DNA from: an uncultured Flavobacteriaceae bacterium | GTDB lineage: Bacteria; Bacteroidota; Bacteroidia; Flavobacteriales; Flavobacteriaceae | Length of the DNA: 64,000 nt | Direction of reading: 5' to 3' | NCBI GenBank assembly: GCA_937929935.1 | Contig: CALFUL010000011.1 | Span: 146,774-210,773, forward strand | Part shown: piece after piece, positions 18,758 to 27,734 of the stretch | How the letters are laid out: each line of letters begins with the position of its first letter | Numbering within the stretch: the first letter of the stretch is position 1 | Position numbers and translations under genes: made by a program | Notes under the pieces: model-generated | The model's database searches: none | The model's input: only the letters and a program-made list of their open reading frames with translations | What the model was told of the DNA's origin: nothing

Positions 18758-19756
18758 ATGTTTAAAAATATAGAATTCGCAAATCCTGATTTCTTTTGGT
18801 TGCTTTTATTGCTGCCATTGGCTATGTTATGGTATGTTTTTAAACGCAACGAACAAAGCGCTTCTTTGAACATGTCAAGCATTAAAGGGTTTGGCAATAA
18901 AGGTATTTTATCAAAACTTAAACCACTGTTATTTTTAATGCGTTTGTTAGCTTTAGGTGCAATTATAGTTGCAATAGCGCGCCCTCAAACAAAAGATGTT
19001 TCTACCAGAACTAAAAAAACCGAAGGTATTGATATTGTCATGGCCATTGATGTTTCATCAAGTATGTTGGCCCGTGATCTGAAACCCAATAGGTTATCTG
19101 CCTTAAAAAAAGTAGCTGCAGATTTTATTAAAAAACGCCCAAATGATCGCATTGGCCTAGTGGCTTATGCCGGCGAGAGTTATACCAAAACACCCATAAC
19201 AAGTGATAAATCAATTGTATTAGGGGCCTTGCGTGAAATATCATATGGTCAATTAAATGATGGTACTGCGATTGGAATGGGCTTAGCAACCTCAGTGAAT
19301 AGGTTAAAAGAGAGTAAAGCGCTGAGTAAAGTCATTATTTTACTAACTGATGGCGTCAATAATTCTGGTTTTATTGAACCTCAAACTGCTGCAGATTTAG
19401 CAGTAGAATTTGATATAAAAACTTATACTATTGGTATTGGTACCAATGGCAATGCGCTAACACCTGTTTCATACAATATTGATGGCTCTTTTAGATACGG
19501 TATGCGTAAAGTTGAAATTGATGAAGCCCTTTTAAAAGATATTGCCAAAGTAAGCGGCGGCAAATATTTTAGAGCAACTAACAACGAAAAACTCGAAGCC
19601 ATTTATGGCGAGATCAATAAGTTAGAAAAAACTGAGATTGAAGAGTTTAAATATACGCAGTATGATGAAAAATTCAGATCCTGGATTTTATTGGCTGGCG
19701 CTCTATTATTGCTAGAATGGATATTAAGAAACACAATTTTTAAAAGCTTTATTTAA
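18758..19756 (+). CDS. batA: BatA, VWA-domain aerotolerance protein
   Basis: The 332-residue protein has transmembrane helices at the N-terminus (about 8-25 and 56-73), a VWA domain (about 88-290) and a last helix (about 308-325). The MIDAS metal site is complete: AIDVSSSMLARD, a Thr in NDGTAIGMGL and LLTDGVNNSG. Bat proteins were first described in Bacteroides as needed for aerotolerance; the biochemical action is still unclear. The gene follows its predecessor by 3 bp and precedes batB by 2 bp. Confidence 0.88.
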   Translation: MFKNIEFANPDFFWLLLLLPLAMLWYVFKRNEQSASLNMSSIKGFGNKGILSKLKPLLFLMRLLALGAIIVAIARPQTKDVSTRTKKTEGIDIVMAIDVSSSMLARDLKPNRLSALKKVAADFIKKRPNDRIGLVAYAGESYTKTPITSDKSIVLGALREISYGQLNDGTAIGMGLATSVNRLKESKALSKVIILLTDGVNNSGFIEPQTAADLAVEFDIKTYTIGIGTNGNALTPVSYNIDGSFRYGMRKVEIDEALLKDIAKVSGGKYFRATNNEKLEAIYGEINKLEKTEIEEFKYTQYDEKFRSWILLAGALLLLEWILRNTIFKSFI

Positions 19757-19758
19757 AA

Positions 19759-20802
19759 ATGCAGTTCGACGAGAAAATATATTTTTACTTATTTTTCATC
19801 ATTCCGGTGGTGGTGGTGGTTTTTATACTTCTTCAGATATGGAAAGTAAAAAAACAACGAAAATTTGCTGATACGCCGCTTTTCAAAAAATTGACTCCGA
19901 GTCGCTCTGATTTTAAATCGACCTTGAAACTGATTCTTTTTATACTCGGATTATCTTTTTTAACCCTTGGTTTAGTAAATCCGAAAATTGGAACAAAACT
20001 AGAAACGGTTAAAAGAGAAGGCGTCGATATTGTTTTCGCTGTTGATGTTTCAAAAAGTATGTTGGCAGAGGATATAGCGCCTAACCGACTTGAAAAAGCA
20101 AAAAGATTAGTTTCTGAAATAATAAGTGAACTTGCCAGTGATCGAATAGGTATCATTGCCTATGCCGGGCAAGCTTTTCCGCAGCTTCCTATTACTACAG
20201 ATTATGGGGCAGCAAAAATGTTTTTGCAGAGCATGAATACTGATATGTTAAGTTCTCAAGGTACAGCAATTGACCAAGCCATAGAACTGGCAACTACTTA
20301 CTATGATGATGAAGACCAAACAAATCGTGTGCTTTTTATTATCTCTGACGGAGAAGATCATTCAGAAAGTTCAATTCTAAATACGGTTGATAAAGCCACC
20401 GAGCAAGGCATACGCGTTTATACAATTGGCGTAGGCAAAAGTAAAGGCGCTCCGATACCTTTGAAAAGAAATGGAGTAGTAGAACAATTAAAAAAAGACG
20501 CCCAAGGCGAAGTGGTTATTACCAAACTCAATGAAGAAATTTTAAATGATATTGCCAGTAATGGCAATGGTAAATACATTGATGGTTCAAATACAGAAAA
20601 AGCATTAACCATTATCAAAGATGAGCTCAATCAAATGGATAAAAAGGAATTTGAAGCAAAACAATTTGCTGAATATAAAGATCAATTTCAATGGTTTTTG
20701 GGGGCAGGTTTATTCTTTTTATTTTTAGATGTTTTTGTTTTAGATAGAAAAACAAAGTGGTTGAAAAAATTAAATTTATTTAACGAAAGAAACAAAAAAT
20801 AA
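19759..20802 (+). CDS. batB: BatB, VWA-domain aerotolerance protein
   Basis: The 347-residue protein is a paralogue of BatA with the same plan. Two N-terminal transmembrane helices (about 8-26 and 58-75) precede a VWA domain with MIDAS motifs AVDVSKSMLAED, SQGTAIDQAI and IISDGEDHSESS, and a C-terminal helix follows (about 312-330). The BatA and BatB VWA faces are expected to meet at the membrane. Spacing to batC is a single base. Confidence 0.88.
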   Translation: MQFDEKIYFYLFFIIPVVVVVFILLQIWKVKKQRKFADTPLFKKLTPSRSDFKSTLKLILFILGLSFLTLGLVNPKIGTKLETVKREGVDIVFAVDVSKSMLAEDIAPNRLEKAKRLVSEIISELASDRIGIIAYAGQAFPQLPITTDYGAAKMFLQSMNTDMLSSQGTAIDQAIELATTYYDDEDQTNRVLFIISDGEDHSESSILNTVDKATEQGIRVYTIGVGKSKGAPIPLKRNGVVEQLKKDAQGEVVITKLNEEILNDIASNGNGKYIDGSNTEKALTIIKDELNQMDKKEFEAKQFAEYKDQFQWFLGAGLFFLFLDVFVLDRKTKWLKKLNLFNERNKK

Positions 20803-20803
20803 A

Positions 20804-21610
20804 ATGAGGTTCTTAGTAGTACTATTTTTATTCATTGGTTTGTTTTCATTTTCTCAAGAAGAAAAGAATAAAGAAAAAGCATTAAATGAATCAAAGACGC
20901 TGACTTGGCAAGGCAATAAAAACCTTGCAAATAAAAAATTCGTCGAGGCTGAAGTTGCCTATAGAAAAGCCATCTCAAAAAGTGATGAAAACCCTGCTGC
21001 GCCCTTTAATTTAGGAAATGCATATTACAATAATGAAACCTATACTGAAGCGTTTGGCCGCTTTAAACAAGCAGGTGAAACTGCAACTGAAAAGAAAGAC
21101 AAGCATAAAGCCTATCATAATATGGGTAATGTTTTTATGAAGCGTAAAGAATATGAAAAAGCTATTGAATCTTATAAAGAAGCACTAAGAAATAACGCAA
21201 CTGATGAAGAAACGCGCTACAACTTGGCCTTGGCAAAAGATATGTTGAAAAAGCAACAAGACGAACAAAAAAACGAAGACAAGAACAAAGAAGACAAGAA
21301 AGACCAAGATAAAAAAGACGAGAATAAAGAAGGTGATAACGAAGACGAGAATAAAGATAAAAAAGACGGCGACAAGGGCGAGGATAAGAAAGAAGATGGC
21401 GAAGAAGATGATAAAAAAGAGCAAGAAAATAAAAAGCCTGAACAAGGTGATAATGAAAAAGACAAAAAACAACCTAGACCTAATCAGTTATCTAAGCAGC
21501 AAATTCAAAATCTTTTAGAGGCCATGCAGAATGAAGAGAAAAAGGTTCAGCAAAAAATAGATAAAAAAAAGGTCAAAGGTGTAAAACTCAAAAACCAAAA
21601 AGATTGGTAA
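20804..21610 (+). CDS. batC: BatC, TPR protein with a long charged tail
   Basis: The 268-residue protein has a signal peptide (about 1-17) and three TPR-like helical repeats (about 30-140, with FNLGNAYYNNETYTEAF and YHNMGNVFMKRKEYEKAIE). Then comes an almost pure Lys/Asp/Glu/Asn/Gln stretch (about 145-225), and PRPNQLSKQQIQNLLEAMQ near the C-terminus. TPR repeats usually bind partner proteins, here presumably the VWA pair. The charged stretch makes the coding strand an A/G-rich tract from about 21240 to 21470, which explains the spurious long antisense reading frames there. Confidence 0.8.
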   Translation: MRFLVVLFLFIGLFSFSQEEKNKEKALNESKTLTWQGNKNLANKKFVEAEVAYRKAISKSDENPAAPFNLGNAYYNNETYTEAFGRFKQAGETATEKKDKHKAYHNMGNVFMKRKEYEKAIESYKEALRNNATDEETRYNLALAKDMLKKQQDEQKNEDKNKEDKKDQDKKDENKEGDNEDENKDKKDGDKGEDKKEDGEEDDKKEQENKKPEQGDNEKDKKQPRPNQLSKQQIQNLLEAMQNEEKKVQQKIDKKKVKGVKLKNQKDW

Positions 21611-21617
21611 GTAAACT

Positions 21618-23390
21618 ATGATCCGCAAATATTTAACCATAATAACGCTATTCATTTTCGCCTGTTCAATTCAGGCACAAAATGATGTAGAAGTATCTTT
21701 TGATTTAAAACTGAGCAAAAGCAAACTTGGTCTTAATGAAAGACTTCGCGTTGAGTTTGTTATGAATCAAGATGGTGATAATTTTCAACCTCCTGAATTC
21801 AAAGGTTTTAATGTTTTAATGGGCCCCATGCAATCTATAAGCTCTTCATGGATTAACGGTGTTCGAAGTTATTCAAAAACGTATTCATACACCTTAGTAC
21901 CTACTTCTAAAGGTAATTTTAGCATAGGTCAAGGTTCTATAGTAATCAATGGTAAAACGTATAAATCACTCTCTGAAAAGGTGACTGTTACTGCGGCAGT
22001 TGATAAACCAAGTGATGAAATGACTGTTGATGATATTGCAGATGAAAATTTACATCTAGTCGCTGAAGTATCGAAATCAAACCCCTATCTCAATGAAGCG
22101 ATAACTGTAACCTACAAGTTATATGTTTCGCCTTCTATACGTGTATCTAATTACACCCCTTTAGACAACCCTAAATACAATAATTTTTGGAGCCAAGATA
22201 TTCCGCTTAACGTTGGTAATGCTAAAAGCGGAACCTATAAAGGCCAACCTTACCGGTATGTTACCTTAAAAAGAGTGGTACTCTACCCGCAGAAATCAGG
22301 TGCTCTAGAAATTGAACCTTTGTCGCTTCAAGTCACTGTTGATGTACCCACCAATAAACGTGATTTTTTTGGAAGAAAATTATACTCTAAAGCCAACAAA
22401 ATTGTTGCAGCCGGAAAACGAAAAATAAACGTTAAGCCTTTGCCTACTATTGGCCAACCTTCTAATTTTAGTGGGGCAGTAGGAGCGTTTGATTTCGCTG
22501 TTACCACCAGTAAAACAAGCTTGAATGCTAGTGAGTCTTTACAGGCAACGGTTGAAGTTAGTGGTAGCGGAAACTTAAAGTTATTTCAGTTGCCAGAACC
22601 TAACGTGCCAGGTTCTTTAGAAGTTTATGATCCTGAGTTTAATGAAAAGGTTAGAACAACGTTTTCTGGGTCATCAGGTAAGGTAAGTAATAGTTATACC
22701 ATTGTACCCGAATTCAAAGGTAAGTACCCTATACCTGCAATCGACTTTAGTTTTTTTAATCCTAAAACAGAGCAATACCAAACTTTATCATCTGATGAAA
22801 TCATAATCAATGTGATTGAAGGACCAACCAATAACGCATCAGTAAATAGTTCTTCATCAACAAACCAACAGACTGTTGTTGCTACGGGCGAACAATTCAG
22901 ATTTATTAAACTAAAACCAAATTTAACTGCCATTGGTCAAAAACACTTTATCGGTTCAAGTCCTTTTTGGTTATGGCTTTTGTTGCCCTTATTATTGATT
23001 CCGATATTTATTTTAATTCGTAAAAAACGAGAAGAAATTGCAGATGATGTTTCTGGTAATAAGGTTAGAAAAGCGAACAAACTAGCTCGCAAATACTTGT
23101 CAACTGCTAAAAAAGCCCTCGGTAATAAAGATTCTTTTTACGTAGCTCTTGAAAAAGGTTTGCACAATTATTTAAAAGCAAAGCTTAAAATAGAAACTAC
23201 TGATTTTAGCAAAGACAAAATAACATTCTTATTAGAAGAAAAAAAGGTGAATACCAAAACTATTGATGGTTTTATTGGCTTGCTTAAAAATTGTGAAATG
23301 GCGAGATATAGTCCGTTTACTGATGTTCAAATGCAACAAGATTACAATAAAGCAAGTGAGGTTATTTCATATTTAGATAAACAATTGTAG
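21618..23390 (+). CDS. batD: BatD, oxygen-tolerance family protein
   Basis: The 590-residue protein has a signal peptide (about 1-20, ...CSIQAQ). A long periplasmic part with repeated beta-domains follows (about 21-450; VEVSFDLKLSKSKLGLNERL opens the first). Then come one transmembrane helix (about 452-472, WLWLLLPLLLIPIFILIRKK) and a cytoplasmic helical tail. This is the standard BatD layout and length. It is 7 bp after batC and 2 bp before batE. Confidence 0.82.
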   Translation: MIRKYLTIITLFIFACSIQAQNDVEVSFDLKLSKSKLGLNERLRVEFVMNQDGDNFQPPEFKGFNVLMGPMQSISSSWINGVRSYSKTYSYTLVPTSKGNFSIGQGSIVINGKTYKSLSEKVTVTAAVDKPSDEMTVDDIADENLHLVAEVSKSNPYLNEAITVTYKLYVSPSIRVSNYTPLDNPKYNNFWSQDIPLNVGNAKSGTYKGQPYRYVTLKRVVLYPQKSGALEIEPLSLQVTVDVPTNKRDFFGRKLYSKANKIVAAGKRKINVKPLPTIGQPSNFSGAVGAFDFAVTTSKTSLNASESLQATVEVSGSGNLKLFQLPEPNVPGSLEVYDPEFNEKVRTTFSGSSGKVSNSYTIVPEFKGKYPIPAIDFSFFNPKTEQYQTLSSDEIIINVIEGPTNNASVNSSSSTNQQTVVATGEQFRFIKLKPNLTAIGQKHFIGSSPFWLWLLLPLLLIPIFILIRKKREEIADDVSGNKVRKANKLARKYLSTAKKALGNKDSFYVALEKGLHNYLKAKLKIETTDFSKDKITFLLEEKKVNTKTIDGFIGLLKNCEMARYSPFTDVQMQQDYNKASEVISYLDKQL

Positions 23391-23392
23391 GC

Positions 23393-24151
23393 ATGAAATT
23401 TTTATTTTCTTTTTTTATATTTTTCATTTCATTTTCTGTATTCGCACAGAACAATGATTTGTTTGAAAAAGCCACAGTAGCATACAATGCTTCAGAGTAT
23501 GAACAAGCTATTGGGTATTATTCTGAAATTGTAGAAAATGGCCATCACTCTGCTAACCTTTATTTTAATCTTGGTAATGCGCATTACAAACTCAATGAAA
23601 TTGCCCCTTCTATTTACTACTATGAAAAGGCCCTTTTATTAAAACCCGGCGATTCAGAAATTGTAAACAACTTAGGGTATGCTCAAAATATGACCATTGA
23701 TGCCGTAAAAACGGTACCCATTAATAAACTTTCTGAGGTATATTCTAAAATAGTGAGTTTATTCACTTTTGATCAGTGGGCCTACCTAGCTATTGCATTC
23801 ATGATATTATTTGTACTGCTGTATATTGCTTTTTATTCTTTTAGTTACGCATCTCAAAAGCGTGTTGCTTTTATTTCTGCTATTCTATCAATATTTCTTT
23901 CATTGATTTCAGTGGTGCTGGGGTTTATGGCATATAATGATTATATCAATGACCAACCCGCCATTATTTTTGTTGATGAAGTACGAGTCAAAACAGAACC
24001 TAACTCTAAAAGTCAAGAGATTTTCAGGCTGCATGCCGGAACAAAAGTTCAGGTTTTAGAAGAACTAAATGAATGGAAAAAAGTTCAAATTGCTGACGGG
24101 CAAACTGGCTGGCTAAATTCAGAAGAAATTAAACTGTTGAAAGATTTTTAA
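23393..24151 (+). CDS. batE: BatE, TPR plus SH3-like protein ending the Bat operon
   Basis: The 252-residue protein has a signal peptide (about 1-18) and TPR repeats (about 25-105, with NLYFNLGNAHYKLNEIAPSI). Two transmembrane helices follow (about 128-150 and 162-182). A bacterial SH3 domain closes the protein (about 195-250, VRVKTEPNSKSQEIF ... GWLNSEEI), a fold common in cell-wall-facing proteins. It is the last gene of the cluster that starts with MoxR at 15038. Confidence 0.82.
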   Translation: MKFLFSFFIFFISFSVFAQNNDLFEKATVAYNASEYEQAIGYYSEIVENGHHSANLYFNLGNAHYKLNEIAPSIYYYEKALLLKPGDSEIVNNLGYAQNMTIDAVKTVPINKLSEVYSKIVSLFTFDQWAYLAIAFMILFVLLYIAFYSFSYASQKRVAFISAILSIFLSLISVVLGFMAYNDYINDQPAIIFVDEVRVKTEPNSKSQEIFRLHAGTKVQVLEELNEWKKVQIADGQTGWLNSEEIKLLKDF

Positions 24152-24213
24152 AATTTCTTTAACAAAAAATTGATGCTTTATATACTATATTCGCGTTTCA
24201 TTTCAAAATACCC

Positions 24214-24504
24214 ATGAAGTCATCAGTTTTCATCATACTTGCAACCCTTTTAACCACGGCAATTTTAGCGCCTTCGGTTATTACCTTGACTAATATTGAT
24301 GAAAAAGCTATCACTATTGATTTTAATGAGGAAGAAAAAAAAGAAGAGAAAAAAGAATCAAAAGAGAAAAACCTTCTTTTTGGCACTAATGATTACCTTA
24401 ATCAATTTGAATGCTCAGCAGTTCTTTTTTTGCCTTCCTATATAGAAAATGATTATACTACTTCTATAACCATATTTCTTCCACCACCCGAACAAAACAG
24501 CTAG
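24214..24504 (+). CDS. Small exported protein of unknown function
   Basis: The 96-residue protein starts with a hydrophobic signal or anchor (about 4-24, VFIILATLLTTAILAPSVI). A Glu/Lys block follows (NEEEKKEEKKESKEK, about 38-52), then a short tail ending in IFLPPPEQNS. I recognise no domain. It lies 62 bp after batE and 67 bp before the SulP gene, on the same strand, and could belong to either unit. Its length and signal make it a plausible real gene. Confidence 0.55.
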   Translation: MKSSVFIILATLLTTAILAPSVITLTNIDEKAITIDFNEEEKKEEKKESKEKNLLFGTNDYLNQFECSAVLFLPSYIENDYTTSITIFLPPPEQNS

Positions 24505-24533
24505 TTCATTTTAAAGTTTTTTTTTAATAATCA

Positions 24534-24556
24534 GTCTTCATTTAGCAAATGAAGAC
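24534..24556 (+). other. Perfect stem-loop in the leader of the first SulP gene
   Basis: GTCTTCATTT (24534-24543) pairs perfectly with AAATGAAGAC (24547-24556) around AGC. There is no T-run after it on either strand, so it does not look like a terminator. It ends 15 bp before the SulP start codon and may mask or expose the ribosome entry region. Confidence 0.5.
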
Positions 24557-24571
24557 CAAACTAATTATGTA

Positions 24572-26146
24572 ATGTTTAAATATTTAAAAAATGATTTGCC
24601 GGCAAGTATTGTCGTGTTTTTTGTTGCTTTACCTCTTTGTTTAGGTATCGCATTAGCCAGTGGAGCTCCGCTTTTTTCAGGTTTAATTGCAGGAATAATA
24701 GGCGGTATTATTGTTGGTGGTGCCAGTGGTTCACAAATTGGTGTTAGTGGACCAGCAGCCGGTTTAGCCGCCATTGTATTGGTTGCTATTAGTAACCTTG
24801 GATACGAAGCTTTTTTAGTGGCTGTTGTTTTAGGTGGAATTATTCAAATAGGATTTGGTTTACTTAAATTAGGAATTATAGGATATTATTTTCCTTCTTC
24901 AGTAATTAAAGGAATGTTGACAGGTATTGGTATCATTATCATCTTCAAACAAATTCCACATTTTTTTGGATACGATGCCGATCCAGAAGGCGATTTTGCC
25001 TTTTTACAAGTTGATGGCGAAAACACCTTTTCTGAAATAGGAAATGCTTTAAATTTAATTAGTCCGGGTGCTACGATTATTGCCGTTATTGCTCTGGCAA
25101 TTCTTTTGTTATGGAGCAATGTACTGTCTAAGAAAGGTAAAGTTTTTCAATTAGTACAAGGGCCACTTGTTGCCGTTGCCATGGGCATCATTTACTTTAT
25201 TTTTACCCAAGATACTGAATTTGCCATATCACAAGAGCATTTGGTAAGTGTACCTGTACCAGATAGTTTTGATAGCTTTATGGCTCAATTTGCCTTTCCT
25301 GATTTTGGAGCTATTACAAAGCCTGAGGTTTGGATAACAGCATTTACAATAGCCTTAGTCGCGAGTCTTGAAACCCTTCTTTGTGTTGAAGCGACAGATA
25401 AACTTGATCCAGATAAAAGAGTGACCCCTACTAATCGCGAATTACTTGCGCAAGGTACAGGTAACATTATTTCTGGAATGATTGGTGGTTTGCCTATCAC
25501 TCAAGTAATTGTTAGAAGTTCTGCCAATATTCAATCAGGTGGTAAAACAAAAATGTCTGCGATTATTCACGGTTTCTTTTTGTTGATTTCAGTAATTCTG
25601 ATTCCGACCTTATTGAATAAAATTCCTTTATCTGTTTTAGCGGCTATTTTACTTATAGTAGGGTACAAATTAGCGAAGCCTGCAACTTTCAAAGCCATGT
25701 ATAAGGCAGGTTGGAAACAATTTATTCCATTTATCGTAACCGTATTGGGAATCTTCTTTATCGATTTACTTTGGGGAATAGCTCTAGGTCTTGCAGTAGG
25801 TATTGTTGTAATTCTCATTAAAAGCTACCAAAATTCACACTTTCTTCATATTGAAGATAAAAGTAATGGTAAGCATAAGATAAAAATGACCTTTGCTGAA
25901 GAAGTAACCTTTTTTAATAAAGGTGCTATTTTAAAAGAGCTTGATAGTTTACCAAGAGATACCTATTTAGAATTAGACGTTAGAAAAACAAGGTATTTAG
26001 ACAGTGATATTATCGAAATTCTTGAAGATTTCGCCTTTAAAGCAAAAGAAAGAAATATTGATATTAAATTATACTCTGAACGAGGCATTGTTGAAAACCC
26101 AGATAGTTTTATTGAATTTTTTAAACTGCGGCCAAAATCCGCCTAA
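24572..26146 (+). CDS. SulP-family anion transporter (candidate bicarbonate transporter)
   Basis: The 524-residue protein has about 12 hydrophobic segments filling residues 10-415. It opens with the SulP stretch FFVALPLCLGIALASGAPLF and carries GVSGPAAGL. A C-terminal STAS-like domain follows (about 440-520, LDVRKTRYLDSDIIEILED). SulP carriers move sulfate, bicarbonate or other anions, often with Na+. The carbonic anhydrase two genes downstream makes bicarbonate the leading candidate, but the ion cannot be set from sequence. The Usp-like gene follows by 11 bp. Confidence 0.85.
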   Translation: MFKYLKNDLPASIVVFFVALPLCLGIALASGAPLFSGLIAGIIGGIIVGGASGSQIGVSGPAAGLAAIVLVAISNLGYEAFLVAVVLGGIIQIGFGLLKLGIIGYYFPSSVIKGMLTGIGIIIIFKQIPHFFGYDADPEGDFAFLQVDGENTFSEIGNALNLISPGATIIAVIALAILLLWSNVLSKKGKVFQLVQGPLVAVAMGIIYFIFTQDTEFAISQEHLVSVPVPDSFDSFMAQFAFPDFGAITKPEVWITAFTIALVASLETLLCVEATDKLDPDKRVTPTNRELLAQGTGNIISGMIGGLPITQVIVRSSANIQSGGKTKMSAIIHGFFLLISVILIPTLLNKIPLSVLAAILLIVGYKLAKPATFKAMYKAGWKQFIPFIVTVLGIFFIDLLWGIALGLAVGIVVILIKSYQNSHFLHIEDKSNGKHKIKMTFAEEVTFFNKGAILKELDSLPRDTYLELDVRKTRYLDSDIIEILEDFAFKAKERNIDIKLYSERGIVENPDSFIEFFKLRPKSA

Positions 26147-26157
26147 AAACTAATATT

Positions 26158-26964
26158 ATGAAAAATTATAAAATAGCCGTACTATCAGATTTAGGTAGTA
26201 CATCAGAAAATACTTTGAAAAATGCTATTTCATTAGCAAAAATTGTTGGCGGAAACATAAAAGTTTTCAGCGTAAGAAAAGCGAATGACGTTGTTCAAAA
26301 AGAAAATCAATTGTCTGCAATGCGAACCATTAATTCTCAAAGCGTAAACACAGTAGAACAACTAAAAAATCTCGTTAAATCAGCTAATGAAACTAACGCT
26401 ATCGAAATAAGCACTTCATATGCATTTGGTAATGTAAAAAATGAGATTTTAAATTTCATTGATACTTATCAGCCAGATGTTGTTGTTCTAGGCAAAAGAA
26501 AAGCTAACCCATTCAAACTTTTTGGTGATAATGTTACCCAATTTGTTTTTGATACCTTTAAAGGGGCAATCATGATTGCATCAAAAGAAAGTGCAATAGA
26601 TCCTAGTTCAGAAATTTCTATGGGTATGTTAAACAACCAAGAATCATTAACGAATTTAAAATTTGCTGATGACCTTTTGGCGCGCACTAAAAAGCCATTG
26701 AAGTCTTTTAAAATTCTAAAAAACGAGAATGGTATTGAAACCCATAATTTAGATGAAAACAAAAAAACGGTAGAGTATGTTTTTGAATATGGAGATAATT
26801 CAATAAAGAATCTACCCAACTATCTAAATAAAAACAATATTGACCTCCTTTATTTAGATAGAGCCAAAAAGCAAGCAAGCCGTAGCATGAGTTTAGTGAA
26901 ATCAGATATCAAAAATTTAATAAAAAATCTAAAGGGCAATGTATTGGTTACACCTGATTACTAA
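26158..26964 (+). CDS. Universal-stress-protein-like protein
   Basis: The 268-residue protein opens like a UspA domain (KIAVLSDLGSTSENTLKNAISLA) and carries VVVLGKRKANPFKLFGDNVTQF around 108-128, which resembles the G-x2-G-x9-G-S/T nucleotide loop but is imperfect. The second half (about 150-268) looks like a weaker second Usp-like unit ending NVLVTPDY. It lies between a SulP transporter and carbonic anhydrase with short spacers (11 and 36 bp) and may regulate the transporter, which is inference from position. Confidence 0.65.
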   Translation: MKNYKIAVLSDLGSTSENTLKNAISLAKIVGGNIKVFSVRKANDVVQKENQLSAMRTINSQSVNTVEQLKNLVKSANETNAIEISTSYAFGNVKNEILNFIDTYQPDVVVLGKRKANPFKLFGDNVTQFVFDTFKGAIMIASKESAIDPSSEISMGMLNNQESLTNLKFADDLLARTKKPLKSFKILKNENGIETHNLDENKKTVEYVFEYGDNSIKNLPNYLNKNNIDLLYLDRAKKQASRSMSLVKSDIKNLIKNLKGNVLVTPDY

Positions 26965-27000
26965 TTTAAAAGTACTAATAACAAAAAAATATTTTTATAT

Positions 27001-27627
27001 ATGAAAGCACATACTAAAGAAACACAGTCGGCTATTTCGCCAAATAACGCTATTGAAATATTAAAAGAAGGTAACGATCGTTTTGTTGCCAGTAAAATGG
27101 CAAATCGTGATTTGTTAGATCAAGTCAATGATACCGCATCTGGTCAATACCCGTTTGCGACCGTTTTAAGTTGTATTGATTCACGAGTTTCAGCAGAGCT
27201 TATTTTTGACCAAGGAGTTGGCGATATTTTCAGTGCAAGAGTAGCTGGTAATATTGTAAACGAAGATTTATTAGGAAGCATTGAGTTTGCTTGCAAGCTT
27301 GCAGGCACCAAAGTGTTGGTAATTCTTGGCCATACAGCTTGCGGTGCCGTTAAAGGAGCGTGTGATGATGCCAAGTTAGGCAACTTGACTATTTTGCTTG
27401 ACAAAATAAAGCCAGCCGTTGAGGCTGTTTCAGAACCTTCAGATGCTAGTCTTAGAAATTCTAAAAACATTGATTTTGTTAATGAAGTGGCTGTCAAAAA
27501 TGTTCAAATGACCATTGAAAATACGCGTAACATGAGCCCAGTTTTGAAAGAAATGGAAGATCATGGAGAAATCAAAATTGTTGGTGCGATGTATGATATT
27601 AAAAATGGAAAGGTTACTTTTATTTAA
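27001..27627 (+). CDS. Beta-class carbonic anhydrase
   Basis: The 208-residue protein carries zinc ligands Cys58 (in LSCIDSR), His111 and Cys114 (HTACGA), and the catalytic Asp60-Arg62 pair. All active-site residues are present, so it should interconvert CO2 and bicarbonate. No signal peptide is seen, so it is likely cytoplasmic. It is the last gene before the terminator at 27652, and its coupling with SulP carriers on both sides points to inorganic carbon capture for carboxylation reactions or pH control. Confidence 0.9.
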   Translation: MKAHTKETQSAISPNNAIEILKEGNDRFVASKMANRDLLDQVNDTASGQYPFATVLSCIDSRVSAELIFDQGVGDIFSARVAGNIVNEDLLGSIEFACKLAGTKVLVILGHTACGAVKGACDDAKLGNLTILLDKIKPAVEAVSEPSDASLRNSKNIDFVNEVAVKNVQMTIENTRNMSPVLKEMEDHGEIKIVGAMYDIKNGKVTFI

Positions 27628-27651
27628 ATATTCCTATTTATTTTTAAAGGA

Positions 27652-27685
27652 AAGCCAATGTGTTCAACATTGGCTTATTTTTTTT
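27652..27685 (+). terminator. Terminator after the carbonic anhydrase gene
   Basis: AAGCCAATGT (27652-27661) pairs perfectly with ACATTGGCTT (27667-27676) around a 5-nt loop and runs into ATTTTTTTT. It separates the first SulP/Usp/carbonic anhydrase unit from the second SulP gene. Confidence 0.85.
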
Positions 27686-27734
27686 GCCAAAAAAATATTA
27701 TCTTTTAAGATGATTTAAATGATTAACCAGAACT

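Noticed and set aside
21185..21472. Antisense reading frames opposite batC
   Set aside because: They are the complement of the Lys/Glu-rich tract and encode only Phe/Leu/Ser/Val-rich low complexity sequence.
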